A stretch of DNA of 64,000 bases from the NCBI GenBank assembly GCA_052061695.1, contig JBPZEY010000002.1; one strand, written 5' to 3'. The translations under genes were made by a program, and so were the position numbers. Positions 1 through 8,159 of the stretch are shown here, in pieces. Source of the DNA: Alkalicoccus luteus. Lineage in GTDB: Bacteria > Bacillota > Bacilli > Bacillales > Salisediminibacteriaceae. Each line of letters starts with the position of its first letter. Position 1 is the stretch's first letter. The notes beneath the pieces were generated by a model that was given only the letters and a program-made list of their open reading frames with translations, made no database searches and was not told where the DNA came from.

Positions 1-1
1 G

Positions 2-295
2 GCGCCGGCGAATGGGGTGTATTCGGTAAAAGCGGAGGTAGACGGAACGATTTATAATGGAGTTGCAAATATCGGTATTAACCCGACGTTTACATCAAAT
101 GGGGACCGCACACTTGAAGTGCACTTGTTTGAGTTCGATGGGGATATTTACGGTAAAGAGTGTTACGTCTCGTTTTTGAAACGCATCAGGGCAGAAAAGA
201 AATTCGGATCCGCTGAAGAGTTGAAGCAGCAAATTGCTGCTGATGCAGAAGAGGCACGTCAGCATATGCACCTTACATCAGAACGAAATTCTTAA
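2..295 (+). CDS. ribF: Riboflavin kinase / FAD synthetase, C-terminal part (truncated by window start)
   Basis: This is the C-terminal end of the bifunctional enzyme that phosphorylates riboflavin to FMN and adenylylates FMN to FAD. The reading frame is open from base 2. Only the riboflavin-kinase beta-barrel remains, with the family signatures NGVANIGINPTF and LEVHLFEFDGDIYG followed by the helix around SFLKRIRAEKKF. The stop is 135 bases before rpsO, the usual ribF-rpsO neighbourhood in Bacillaceae. The N-terminal nucleotidyltransferase domain lies outside the window. The GTG at base 17 is internal, not a start. Confidence 0.93.
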   Translation, partial: APANGVYSVKAEVDGTIYNGVANIGINPTFTSNGDRTLEVHLFEFDGDIYGKECYVSFLKRIRAEKKFGSAEELKQQIAADAEEARQHMHLTSERNS

Positions 296-312
296 TATTT
301 CAGGCTCTGCTC

Positions 313-341
313 TTGCAACAAGCGGGCAAGTCATGTATATT
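313..341 (+). promoter_or_regulatory. Predicted sigma-A promoter of rpsO
   Basis: TTGCAA at 313-318 and TATATT at 336-341 are separated by 17 bases. Transcription would start near 348 and give a leader of about 80 bases before rpsO. Confidence 0.6.
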
Positions 342-347
342 AAATGA

Positions 348-430
348 GTCGAACCACAGCGCGGCGCTTCGATTCACCGACGTACGCTGGGCTGCAGGCG
401 ATTAAAAAAAGTTTCAGGAGGTGGATTTGG
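348..430 (+). promoter_or_regulatory. rpsO leader, candidate S15 autoregulatory element
   Basis: This GC-rich leader lies between the predicted start of transcription and the rpsO RBS (AGGAGG just before 431). It can fold: TCGAA near 352 pairs with TTCGA near 368, enclosing an AGCG/CGCT hairpin. S15 is known to repress its own mRNA through leader structures in several bacteria, including Geobacillus. Assigning that role here is inference from position and foldability. Confidence 0.4.
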
Positions 431-700
431 ATGGCATTGACTCAAGAGCGTAAAAATGAGCTTATTACTGAGTATAAGACACATGAAAACGACACCGGTT
501 CCCCAGAGGTTCAGGTAGCTATCCTTACAGAACAGATCAACACACTTAACGAGCATCTTCGTACCCACAAGAAGGATCATCATTCCCGTCGTGGACTGCT
601 GAAGATGGTTGGTCAGCGCCGTAACCTTCTTACGTATCTTCGTAAGAAAGACGTTACCCGCTACCGTGCTTTGGTTGATAAGCTTGGTCTTCGTCGATAA
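431..700 (+). CDS. rpsO: 30S ribosomal protein S15
   Basis: This primary 16S rRNA-binding protein organises the central domain of the 30S subunit. The product has 89 residues, the standard S15 length. It carries the conserved GSPEVQVAILTEQI, HKKDHHSRRGLL and RRNLLTYLRKKD segments and ends KLGLRR. An open frame extends back to 344, but the ATG at 431 follows a strong AGGAGGTGG RBS and gives the normal N-terminus (MALTQERKNE). It lies between ribF and pnp and has its own promoter and a strong terminator. Confidence 0.98.
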   Translation: MALTQERKNELITEYKTHENDTGSPEVQVAILTEQINTLNEHLRTHKKDHHSRRGLLKMVGQRRNLLTYLRKKDVTRYRALVDKLGLRR

Positions 701-707
701 GACGGTC

Positions 708-737
708 AGAGCGGGAGTCTCTCCCGCTCTTTTTTAT
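708..737 (+). terminator. rpsO terminator
   Basis: A perfect 10-bp stem, AGAGCGGGAG / CTCCCGCTCT, with a 3-base loop is followed by TTTTTATT. Confidence 0.93.
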
Positions 738-761
738 TGTGCTTTTAGCGGTACTGTCAGC

Positions 762-790
762 TTTTCACGGTGCTGATTATTTGATATGAT
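762..790 (+). promoter_or_regulatory. Predicted promoter of pnp
   Basis: TTTTCA at 762-767 and TATGAT at 785-790 are separated by 17 bases. The -35 is weak. The leader to the start at 879 would be about 80 bases. Confidence 0.45.
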
Positions 791-845
791 GAATGAGGAA
801 TTAAAGGACGCAGACGTTTTACTTATACATACACTGATGATGAAA

Positions 846-860
846 CCTGCATCATGCAGG
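846..860 (+). promoter_or_regulatory. Small hairpin just upstream of the pnp RBS
   Basis: CCTGCA-TCA-TGCAGG forms a 6-bp hairpin ending three bases before the GGAGGAG RBS. PNPase expression is known to be controlled through leader structure in enteric bacteria. A similar role here is only a suggestion. Confidence 0.3.
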
Positions 861-878
861 CGGGAGGAGATTTATAAT

Positions 879-2969
879 ATGGCCACAGAAAAGAAAGTGT
901 TTAAAACAGAATGGGCCGGCCGTGAGCTGACTGTAGAATACGGCCAGTTTGCCAAGCAGGCGAACGGTGCAGTGATGGTCCGGTACGGGGATACAACCGT
1001 GCTGTCTACAGCTACTGCTTCAAAGGAACCTAAGGATCTGCCTTTTTTTCCGCTGACTGTTAATTATGAAGAAAGACTTTATTCAGCCGGTAAAATTCCA
1101 GGCGGCTTCATTAAACGGGAAGGACGCCCGAGTGATCATGCGGTTTTGACTTCAAGATTGATTGACCGTCCAATCCGTCCGCTGTTTCCAGACGGCTTTC
1201 GTAACGATGTTCAAGTGATCAGCATTGTTATGAGTAATGACCAGAATTGTTCTCCGGAGATGGCTGCAATGGTAGGCTCGAGCCTGGCGTTGTCTGTTTC
1301 GGATATTCCATTTGCCGGACCGATTGCAGGTGTTACTGTCGGACGCGTAGAAGGTGAATTTCTCATTAATCCGACGACCGACCAAATGGAGCAGAGCGAC
1401 ATCAATTTGATCGTAGCCGGTACAAAAGATGCAATTAATATGGTGGAAGCTGGCGCTGATGAGGTTTCAGAGGATGTCATGCTGGATGCCATTTTATTCG
1501 GCCATGAAGAAATTAAACGACTTGTTGCTTTTCAGGAAGAAATTGCACAGGAAGTGGCACGAACTAAGATGGATGTAAAGCTGTTGAAGCATGACGAGGA
1601 ACTTGTGGAACAAGTTCGTAAAGCATCCGGAAACCTGATTGAAGAGGCAGCAACCGTAGTCGATAAGCAGGAACGCGATACCGCTGTGAAAAACGCATAT
1701 GATGATATTCTGGAGAAGTTTGAACCGGAAGATGATGGAGAAGACCGCACCGGGGAAGTAAAGCAGATTTTGGATATGCTGTTAAAAGAGACGGTGCGCA
1801 GGCTCATTACGGAAAAAGGAATTCGTCCGGACGGCCGTAAAGTTGATGAAATTCGTCCACTCGCTTCAGAAATTGATATACTGCAGCGAACGCACGGTTC
1901 CGGTCTGTTTACCCGTGGTCAGACGCAGGCACTCAGCGTGTGTACACTGGGGGCTCTGGGTGACGTCCAGGTGCTGGACGGACTAGGAATTGAAGAATCG
2001 AAACGCTTCATGCACCATTATAACTTTCCTCTCTTCAGCGTAGGGGAAACAGGGCCAATACGTGGACCGGGCCGGCGGGAAATTGGCCATGGTGCTCTTG
2101 GAGAGCGTGCATTGGAGAAGGTAATTCCATCTGAGAAAGAATTCCCATACACGATCCGCCTGGTGTCAGAAGTTCTGGAGTCCAATGGATCTACCTCACA
2201 GGCAAGTATATGCGCCAGCACACTTGCTATGATGGCAGCTGGAGTGCCGATCAAAGCACCGGTAGCCGGTATTGCAATGGGACTTGTTAAACATGAAGAT
2301 TCCGTACAGGTCCTGACCGATATTCAAGGCATGGAAGATGCACTTGGGGATATGGACTTTAAAGTAGCCGGTACGAAGGACGGGGTAACCGCTCTGCAAA
2401 TGGATATTAAGATCGATGGAATCGACAAACAGGTGCTTCAGGAAGCATTAGCGCAAGCGCAGCAGGGACGTATGAAAATCCTTGAAAATATGATGGAGGC
2501 AATCTCCGCTCCGCGCACCGACTTAAGTGAATACGCACCTAAGATTATGATGATGTCGATTAATCCGAATAAAATCCGGGATGTTATTGGACCAAGCGGA
2601 AAAACAATTAATCAGATTATCGACGAAACAGGTGTGAAGATTGATATCGAGCAGGACGGTACCGTTTATATTGCTTCGACGGATGCGGCTGCCAATGAAA
2701 AAGCGAAAAAGACAATTGAAGACCTTGTCCGCGATGTAGAAGTTGGACAAACGTACCTCGGTAAAGTAAAACGCATTGAGAAGTTCGGTGCCTTTGTGGA
2801 ACTCTTCAAAGGGAAAGACGGACTTGTGCATATTTCTCAGCTTGCACATGAGCGCGTCAATAAAGTCGAGGATATTCTGGAGCTTGGTGATGAAGTAATG
2901 GTAAAAGTCACTGAGATCGACAATCAAGGAAGAGTAAACCTCTCCCGTAAAGCAATGCTGGATAAATAA
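879..2969 (+). CDS. pnp: Polyribonucleotide nucleotidyltransferase (PNPase)
   Basis: This 3'-5' phosphorolytic exoribonuclease degrades mRNA and belongs to the degradosome-like network with RNase Y and RNase J, both also in this window. The product has 696 residues with the full layout: RNase PH domain 1 (VRYGDTTVLSTATASKEP), an alpha-helical linker, RNase PH domain 2 (GRREIGHGALGERAL), a KH domain (KIRDVIGPSGKTINQII) and an S1 domain (GKVKRIEKFGAFVELFKGKDGLVHISQL). The open frame starts at 786, but the ATG at 879 follows GGGAGGAG and gives the canonical N-terminus. The tail after S1 is very short, ending RKAMLDK. Confidence 0.97.
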   Translation: MATEKKVFKTEWAGRELTVEYGQFAKQANGAVMVRYGDTTVLSTATASKEPKDLPFFPLTVNYEERLYSAGKIPGGFIKREGRPSDHAVLTSRLIDRPIRPLFPDGFRNDVQVISIVMSNDQNCSPEMAAMVGSSLALSVSDIPFAGPIAGVTVGRVEGEFLINPTTDQMEQSDINLIVAGTKDAINMVEAGADEVSEDVMLDAILFGHEEIKRLVAFQEEIAQEVARTKMDVKLLKHDEELVEQVRKASGNLIEEAATVVDKQERDTAVKNAYDDILEKFEPEDDGEDRTGEVKQILDMLLKETVRRLITEKGIRPDGRKVDEIRPLASEIDILQRTHGSGLFTRGQTQALSVCTLGALGDVQVLDGLGIEESKRFMHHYNFPLFSVGETGPIRGPGRREIGHGALGERALEKVIPSEKEFPYTIRLVSEVLESNGSTSQASICASTLAMMAAGVPIKAPVAGIAMGLVKHEDSVQVLTDIQGMEDALGDMDFKVAGTKDGVTALQMDIKIDGIDKQVLQEALAQAQQGRMKILENMMEAISAPRTDLSEYAPKIMMMSINPNKIRDVIGPSGKTINQIIDETGVKIDIEQDGTVYIASTDAAANEKAKKTIEDLVRDVEVGQTYLGKVKRIEKFGAFVELFKGKDGLVHISQLAHERVNKVEDILELGDEVMVKVTEIDNQGRVNLSRKAMLDK

Positions 2970-3050
2970 TTAGCTATAGCCGGGCCGGCCCGCTGGGAGC
3001 ACAGCTTCCGGCGGGCTTTCGGTTATTACAAGGCTGGAGGAATGGTTGGA

Positions 3051-4307
3051 ATGGAAAAACGGACGCTTTCGAACAATGTGAGGCTGGTCCTGGAACGGGA
3101 CACATCTATCCGGTCGGTCTCGGCTGGAATTTGGTTGAGCACTGGTTCCAGGTTCGAACAGCCTGAAGAAAACGGCTCTGCCCACTTCATTGAACATATG
3201 CTTTTCAAAGGTACAAAGCATAAATCTGCCTCTGAAATTGCTGAAGCTTTCGATGCAATGGGTGGATACGTAAACGCGATGACGTCCAAAGAATATACAG
3301 CATATTATGCAAAGATTTTGGACACCCACGCCAGCAGTGCTGTGGCCCTCTTAACAGAAATGTTTTTTGAGAGCCGCTTTGATGCTGATGAAATGGAGAA
3401 AGAAAAGCAGGTCGTACTTGAAGAGATTCATATGTATGACGACACGCCGGACGATCTCGTGCATGAAATGCTGGCCGAGGCTGCATATGGCAATCACCCA
3501 ATTGCAGCACCGATCCTCGGCACAGAAGAAACACTCGCTTCTTTTAATGAAAGCCGGCTCAGAGATTTCATGAGACGCCATTACGGCGGAGAGCGGCTTG
3601 TTATTTCAATTGCAGGTAACTTTACGGAAGAGCTTGTGGAACAGGTTACAGAAGCGTTTACTAATTCAGCACATCATGGAGAGCCGCTCACGCTTGAGAA
3701 GCCGCAGTTTCAGGGGAATGTCTTAACCAAAAAGAAAAAGACCGAGCAGGCACATCTTTGTTTTGGCTATGAAGGTGTTTCCCTTACCGACGATGCTATT
3801 TACAGCGCTGTGCTGTTAAATAACGTGCTGGGTGGTAACATGAGCAGCAGGCTGTTTCAGGAAATCCGGGAAGAGCGAGGGCTCGCCTATGCCGTTTATT
3901 CCATGCACGAGGCATTTCGGGATACTGGTCTTCTTACCATCTATGCAGGAACGCATGAAAAGCATTTAAATGAAACAGTCGATATCATTAAGCGGGTTAC
4001 CAATGATGTTAAGGAAAATGGGCTGACTGAAAAAGAGCTGGCGAATGCTAAGGAACAACTTAAAGGTAATTTGCTGCTAAGCTTGGAAAGCTCCAGCAGC
4101 CGCATGAACCGAAATGCTAAAAATGAGTTGTTTCTTGGCAGAAGCCTGCCGATCGACGAAATGGTACAGGCTATTGATGCTGTCTCAATGCAGACAATTC
4201 AAAGGACAGCTCGCTTGATACTGCACGATAATCCGGCTGTCTCCCTCGTTAGTACAGCGGGCTCCCTGCCCGACTCCTTGCGAAATCGTACAGCTGTTGA
4301 GTGCTGA
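3051..4307 (+). CDS. mlpA: M16 family zinc peptidase (MlpA/YmxG-like)
   Basis: This is an insulinase/processing-peptidase-like protein of 418 residues. The inverted zinc motif HFIEHMLF (HxxEH) is near residue 47, with the downstream glutamate in the EKEKQVVLEEIHMYDD segment. The C-terminal M16 half has GGNMSSRLFQEIREERGLAY. ATG 3042 is one base from the GGAGG, so ATG 3051 at a spacing of ten is preferred. In B. subtilis this gene follows pnp and precedes ymxH-spoVFA-spoVFB-asd; here asd follows directly. Confidence 0.88.
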   Translation: MEKRTLSNNVRLVLERDTSIRSVSAGIWLSTGSRFEQPEENGSAHFIEHMLFKGTKHKSASEIAEAFDAMGGYVNAMTSKEYTAYYAKILDTHASSAVALLTEMFFESRFDADEMEKEKQVVLEEIHMYDDTPDDLVHEMLAEAAYGNHPIAAPILGTEETLASFNESRLRDFMRRHYGGERLVISIAGNFTEELVEQVTEAFTNSAHHGEPLTLEKPQFQGNVLTKKKKTEQAHLCFGYEGVSLTDDAIYSAVLLNNVLGGNMSSRLFQEIREERGLAYAVYSMHEAFRDTGLLTIYAGTHEKHLNETVDIIKRVTNDVKENGLTEKELANAKEQLKGNLLLSLESSSSRMNRNAKNELFLGRSLPIDEMVQAIDAVSMQTIQRTARLILHDNPAVSLVSTAGSLPDSLRNRTAVEC

Positions 4308-4361
4308 CAGCTTCTGACGCCTGTTCATGCTGTCTCATCCACTGTATTCACGTGTGCAGAG

Positions 4362-4388
4362 TCTAATAAGGACTGCTAAACTATTAGA
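4362..4388. repeat. Inverted repeat upstream of asd
   Basis: TCTAATA and TATTAGA form a perfect 7-bp inverted repeat separated by 13 bases. It lies about 30 bases before the asd start and could be an operator or a leader hairpin. Confidence 0.35.
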
Positions 4389-4419
4389 GTGTTCTGATTA
4401 AATTGACGGAGGGGTTCAT

Positions 4420-5466
4420 ATGTCTCAACAAACATTTAACGTAGCAGTAGTAGGTGCAACAGGAGCAGTTGGGGAACAGATGCTCAAAACGCTCGACCGG
4501 CTCGATTTTCCGGTCAACGAATTAAAACTTCTATCATCCAGCCGCTCAGCTGGAAAAATAAAAACATTCCGCGGATCTGAAATTACGATTGAAGAAGCAA
4601 AGCCTGAATCGTTTGAAGGCATTCAGCTTGCTCTTTTCTCAGCCGGCGGTTCCGTTTCAAAGGCGCTGGCGCATGAAGCCGTTAAGCGCGGAGCAATTGT
4701 AGTGGATAACACCAGCGCATTTCGAATGGATGAAAATGTGCCGCTGGTGGTTCCGGAAGTAAACGAACATGCACTTGAGGCGCATAATGGCATTATCGCC
4801 AACCCGAACTGCTCTACTATTCAAATGGTAGCAGCCCTAGAGCCTGTCCGCAGGGCTTTCGGAATGAATAAGCTTGTTGTTTCAACCTATCAGGCAGTAT
4901 CTGGTGCAGGTGCTGATGCCGTGGATGAAATGTACGAACAATCGAGACAGATTCTTGATGGGGAAGAAATAGACCCAAAGGTACTGCCCGTTTCCGGAGA
5001 TAAGAAGCATTATCAGATTGCGTTCAATGCGGTTCCGCAAATTGATGTGTTTACAGATAACGGATTCACTTTCGAAGAAATGAAAATGATCAACGAAACG
5101 AAAAAGATTATGGAAGAGCCGTCTATGCACGTCGCTGCTACATGCGTGAGACTGCCGGTTGAAACGGGTCATTCGGAGTCGGTTTATATTGAAACCGAGC
5201 AAGAAGGATTAACCGTTGAAAAATTAAAAGAATTGATGCAGGAAGCTCCCGGGATCACGCTTCAGGATGACCCATCTACTCAGCTTTATCCGCTTGCCGC
5301 TGATTCGAAAGGTAAAGACGACATTTTTGTTGGACGAATCAGGCAGGACCTTGATAATCCTAAAGGCTTCCACTTATGGATTGTAGCGGATAATCTGTTG
5401 AAGGGTGCAGCTCTGAACTCTGTTCAAATTGCTTTTTCTTTAATTCAAAAAGGGCTGCTTAAATAA
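4420..5466 (+). CDS. asd: Aspartate-semialdehyde dehydrogenase
   Basis: The enzyme reduces aspartyl phosphate to aspartate semialdehyde with NADPH, the branch step to lysine/diaminopimelate, threonine and methionine. The product has 348 residues. It has an N-terminal Rossmann motif VGATGAVGEQML, the active-site cysteine in NPNCSTIQ and a C-terminal VGRIRQDLDNPKGFHLWIVADNL segment. The ATG follows GGAGGGG. It begins the asd-dapG-dapA cluster. The spoVFA/spoVFB dipicolinate synthase genes usually found just upstream are absent. Confidence 0.97.
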   Translation: MSQQTFNVAVVGATGAVGEQMLKTLDRLDFPVNELKLLSSSRSAGKIKTFRGSEITIEEAKPESFEGIQLALFSAGGSVSKALAHEAVKRGAIVVDNTSAFRMDENVPLVVPEVNEHALEAHNGIIANPNCSTIQMVAALEPVRRAFGMNKLVVSTYQAVSGAGADAVDEMYEQSRQILDGEEIDPKVLPVSGDKKHYQIAFNAVPQIDVFTDNGFTFEEMKMINETKKIMEEPSMHVAATCVRLPVETGHSESVYIETEQEGLTVEKLKELMQEAPGITLQDDPSTQLYPLAADSKGKDDIFVGRIRQDLDNPKGFHLWIVADNLLKGAALNSVQIAFSLIQKGLLK

Positions 5467-5475
5467 ACTGTTTGC

Positions 5476-5509
5476 AATCCCGGCCTCAACAGGCCGGGAT
5501 TATTTTTGT
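5476..5509 (+). terminator. asd terminator
   Basis: An 11-bp perfect stem AATCCCGGCCT / AGGCCGGGATT with a CAAC loop is followed by ATTTTTGTT. Confidence 0.92.
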
Positions 5510-5558
5510 TTAACTCGGTGAACAAACGATAAAAGGCGTACGTTTTTGATTTCCCTTC

Positions 5559-5587
5559 TTGTAGCTGGCGGAAAGCAGGATTATAAT
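5559..5587 (+). promoter_or_regulatory. Predicted sigma-A promoter of dapG
   Basis: TTGTAG at 5559-5564 and TATAAT at 5582-5587 are separated by 17 bases. The start codon at 5606 would leave a very short leader of about 12 bases. Confidence 0.55.
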
Positions 5588-5605
5588 AGGGATGGTGATG
5601 CAGAC

Positions 5606-6814
5606 ATGAAACTAATCGTTCAAAAATTCGGCGGTTCTTCTTTACAGACTGAAGCAAAGCGAAATCAGTGTGCAGAACACATTTTAACCGCACTGCAAGA
5701 TGGATTTAAAGTAGTCGCAGTAGTATCTGCTATTGGAAGAAGTGGAGATCCCTACGCAACGGATACACTGCTGAAATTGGCAGGCGGTAATACGCCTGCT
5801 GTATCAGCTAAAGAATTGGATATGCTTATGGCATGCGGCGAGACAATATCGTCAGTCGCTTTTTCAGCTTTGTTGCAGCATAAAGGTGTAAAAGCTGGAG
5901 CCATGTCGGGAGCCGAAGCAGGCTTTCGAACGAATGAAGTTTACGGAGATGCGCGTATAACGGAAATGCAGACTGCCGCGCTGGAAGGTGCTTTAAAGGA
6001 TAAGGACGTTATTGTTGTAACAGGATTTCAGGGAATGACTCCGAAGGGAACGACAGCAACGCTTGGCAGAGGCGGATCAGATACCTCTGCTACGGCGCTG
6101 GGTGCAGCTTTAAAGGCTGAAATGGTTGATATTTTTACGGATGTTGCAGGTATTATGACCGCTGACCCTCGAATAGCCGGAAATGCGAAACCACTCAAGG
6201 CTGTTACATATGCCGAAGTGAGCAACATGGCGTACCAAGGCGCAAAGGTGATTCATCCGAGAGCAGTAGAAATTGCGATGCAGGCAGAAATACCGCTTCG
6301 CATCAGGGCATTCTCCGAGGATGGACCAGGCACGATTATTCGGTCAACGATTGACGGAGCGGCTGGACAGGACGTAAAAGAAAGACCAGTAACAGCGGTG
6401 ACACATAAAGATAAGGTCTGTCAGATAAAAGCTGCAGGGCCTAATCCTAAAGCAGACGTATTTACTGCGATGGCTGAAGCTGGAATATCTGTTGACTTTA
6501 TTTCGATCCACCCTGAATTTGCGACTTTCACGATTCCGTCCGAAAAACGTACTGAGGCTCTTGACTCTTTACAAGATCTCCCTCATGACGTAACATGGAC
6601 GGACCAATGTGCGAAGGTCGCGGTTGTCGGAGGAGGCATGAGCGGTGTTCCCGGCATTGCAGCCAAAATAGTGACAGCACTTGAGCAGCAGGGCATTCAT
6701 GTGCTTCAGTCAGCAGATTCCCACACGACCATTTGGGTGCTTGTAAGCAGTCCGCAGCTGCGCAATGCGGTTAATGTACTTCATGACAGTTTTTTAACGG
6801 ACAACAACGCTTAG
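5606..6814 (+). CDS. dapG: Aspartokinase I, diaminopimelate-type
   Basis: The enzyme phosphorylates aspartate to open the lysine/diaminopimelate pathway. The product has 402 residues. It begins MKLIVQKFGGSSL, the conserved kinase N-terminus, with GRGGSDTSATALGAAL in the catalytic domain. Two ACT domains at the C-terminus include DFISIHPEFATFTI and VLQSADSHTTIWVLV. The open frame extends upstream to a TTG at 5546, but the ATG at 5606 gives the normal family start and sits after a promoter. It is followed after 26 bases by dapA, so the two are probably co-transcribed. Confidence 0.95.
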   Translation: MKLIVQKFGGSSLQTEAKRNQCAEHILTALQDGFKVVAVVSAIGRSGDPYATDTLLKLAGGNTPAVSAKELDMLMACGETISSVAFSALLQHKGVKAGAMSGAEAGFRTNEVYGDARITEMQTAALEGALKDKDVIVVTGFQGMTPKGTTATLGRGGSDTSATALGAALKAEMVDIFTDVAGIMTADPRIAGNAKPLKAVTYAEVSNMAYQGAKVIHPRAVEIAMQAEIPLRIRAFSEDGPGTIIRSTIDGAAGQDVKERPVTAVTHKDKVCQIKAAGPNPKADVFTAMAEAGISVDFISIHPEFATFTIPSEKRTEALDSLQDLPHDVTWTDQCAKVAVVGGGMSGVPGIAAKIVTALEQQGIHVLQSADSHTTIWVLVSSPQLRNAVNVLHDSFLTDNNA

Positions 6815-6840
6815 CGCAGGTTGAATGAGGAGGATGACAG

Positions 6841-7734
6841 ATGAAACTAGGAAATGTCGTAACAGCGATGATTACACCATTTAATCAGCAAGGTGCTATT
6901 GATTTTGATCAGCTCGGACCTCTCGTAGATTTGTTGATTGAGCGAGGTACAGAAGCGGTCATCAGTGGAGGAACGACGGGAGAATCTGCCACACTCAGCA
7001 TGAAAGAAAAAGCTGAGCTTTACCGTGAAACCGTCAGAGTGGCAAACGGCCGCATTCCGGTTATTGCAGGAACAGGGATGAATGACACCCGTGCGACAGC
7101 TGAATTGTCGATTCAGGCTGAAAAAGACGGGGCAGATGGAATCATGCTGGTAGCGCCTTATTATAATAAACCGTCTCAGCAGGGGATGTATGAGCATTTT
7201 AAAACCATTGCTGAAAAAGTATCAATTCCGGTCATGGTTTATAACGTGCCTGGCAGAACAATGGTGAATCTCCTGCCCGAAACTGTCATCGCATTATCCG
7301 AGGTTCCAAACATTACAGCAGTTAAAGAGGCAAGCGGCAATCTTGACCAGCTGACAGCTCTCGTAGCAGGAACGCCGGATCATTTTGCCGTTTATTCCGG
7401 TGATGACAGTTTGACGCTTCCTTCTGTTGCCGTTGGAGCAGACGGCATTGTTTCGGTATCGAGCCACATCATCGGCCGTGAAATGCAGGAGATGATTGCT
7501 CATTACAGAGAAGGCAGACCGGATCAGGCGGCCTCGATGCATCAGAAGCTCGTTCCGTTTATGAAAGCGATGTTTATCGCACCAAGCCCGTCCCCGTTAA
7601 AAACGGCGTTAAGTATGCAAGGATTTGACACAGGCGGAGTTCGGCTTCCGTTAGTAGCACTCGATGAAACAGAAAGAGCTCTCGTGCAGCGTGCTTTGAA
7701 TGATGTATCCAGCATGAGCAGATTTTCCAGCTGA
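6841..7734 (+). CDS. dapA: 4-hydroxy-tetrahydrodipicolinate synthase
   Basis: This class I aldolase condenses pyruvate with aspartate semialdehyde, the first committed step to diaminopimelate and lysine. The product has 297 residues. It contains GGTTGESATLS, the proton-relay tyrosine in YNVPGRTMVNL and the Schiff-base lysine in AVKEASGN. The RBS is GAGGAGG. It ends the asd-dapG-dapA cluster and is followed by a terminator. Confidence 0.97.
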   Translation: MKLGNVVTAMITPFNQQGAIDFDQLGPLVDLLIERGTEAVISGGTTGESATLSMKEKAELYRETVRVANGRIPVIAGTGMNDTRATAELSIQAEKDGADGIMLVAPYYNKPSQQGMYEHFKTIAEKVSIPVMVYNVPGRTMVNLLPETVIALSEVPNITAVKEASGNLDQLTALVAGTPDHFAVYSGDDSLTLPSVAVGADGIVSVSSHIIGREMQEMIAHYREGRPDQAASMHQKLVPFMKAMFIAPSPSPLKTALSMQGFDTGGVRLPLVALDETERALVQRALNDVSSMSRFSS

Positions 7735-7765
7735 CGCTCTTCGAATATTAATCCGTCAAGAAGCT

Positions 7766-7800
7766 GAGCTTGTATCGATTTCGGTACAGGCTCTTTTCTA
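7766..7800 (+). terminator. dapA terminator
   Basis: A 12-pair stem between GAGCTTGTATCG and CGGTACAGGCTC (two G-U pairs, ATTT loop) is followed by TTTTCTA. Confidence 0.85.
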
Positions 7801-8159
7801 TTGATCTTTCTGTGCTCCTTCCAGCATGTAGAAAAGAAGATCTAGGTATACGTACAAATGAATGCGAAGAAAGATCGAGTATACGTGTCATATACGTTAG
7901 GACAGCTCATGAAACTGGAAGTCCAGCTTGTGAACCTGCGCCTCGTTCATGTATACTTATAAAAGAGGTTCAGATCGGCTTGGTCAGCAGAGTAAAAAAT
8001 GAGTGTGGAAACAGTGCATGTCCAGAGAACGTCTGAGGAGACAGACGTTCTTTCTGGTGGACCGGTAATCATTTTTGATGCGTGTTAAAACGCCTGCTGT
8101 CGCATTTACTGAATAATGAACATCTACACAGTTGAACTTTTGATACAGGAGGAATTAAT
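7801..8159. other. Long intergenic region with GTATAC palindromes and a hairpin, dapA-rnjB
   Basis: No convincing gene lies here. GTATAC occurs at about 7855, 7879 and 7950. The last two are AGTATAC and GTATACT and could pair across roughly 65 bases. A perfect 10-bp hairpin, AGAACGTCTG / CAGACGTTCT, lies at 8026-8051 with a weak T run after it. The stretch could be a structured 5' leader of rnjB or a small RNA ending in that hairpin. Neither is shown by the sequence alone. Confidence 0.4.
8026..8055 (+). terminator. Terminator-like hairpin upstream of rnjB
   Basis: AGAACGTCTG-AGGAGA-CAGACGTTCT is a perfect 10-bp stem followed by TTCTGG. The tail is short, so it could be an attenuator, a small-RNA 3' end or simply a leader hairpin. 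Confidence 0.45.

Noticed and set aside
344..430. N-terminal extension of rpsO
   Set aside because: It overlaps the predicted promoter and leader, has no RBS and gives residues foreign to S15.
7770..8036. 88-codon open frame after dapA
   Set aside because: It starts inside the dapA terminator stem, has no RBS and shows no recognisable protein pattern.
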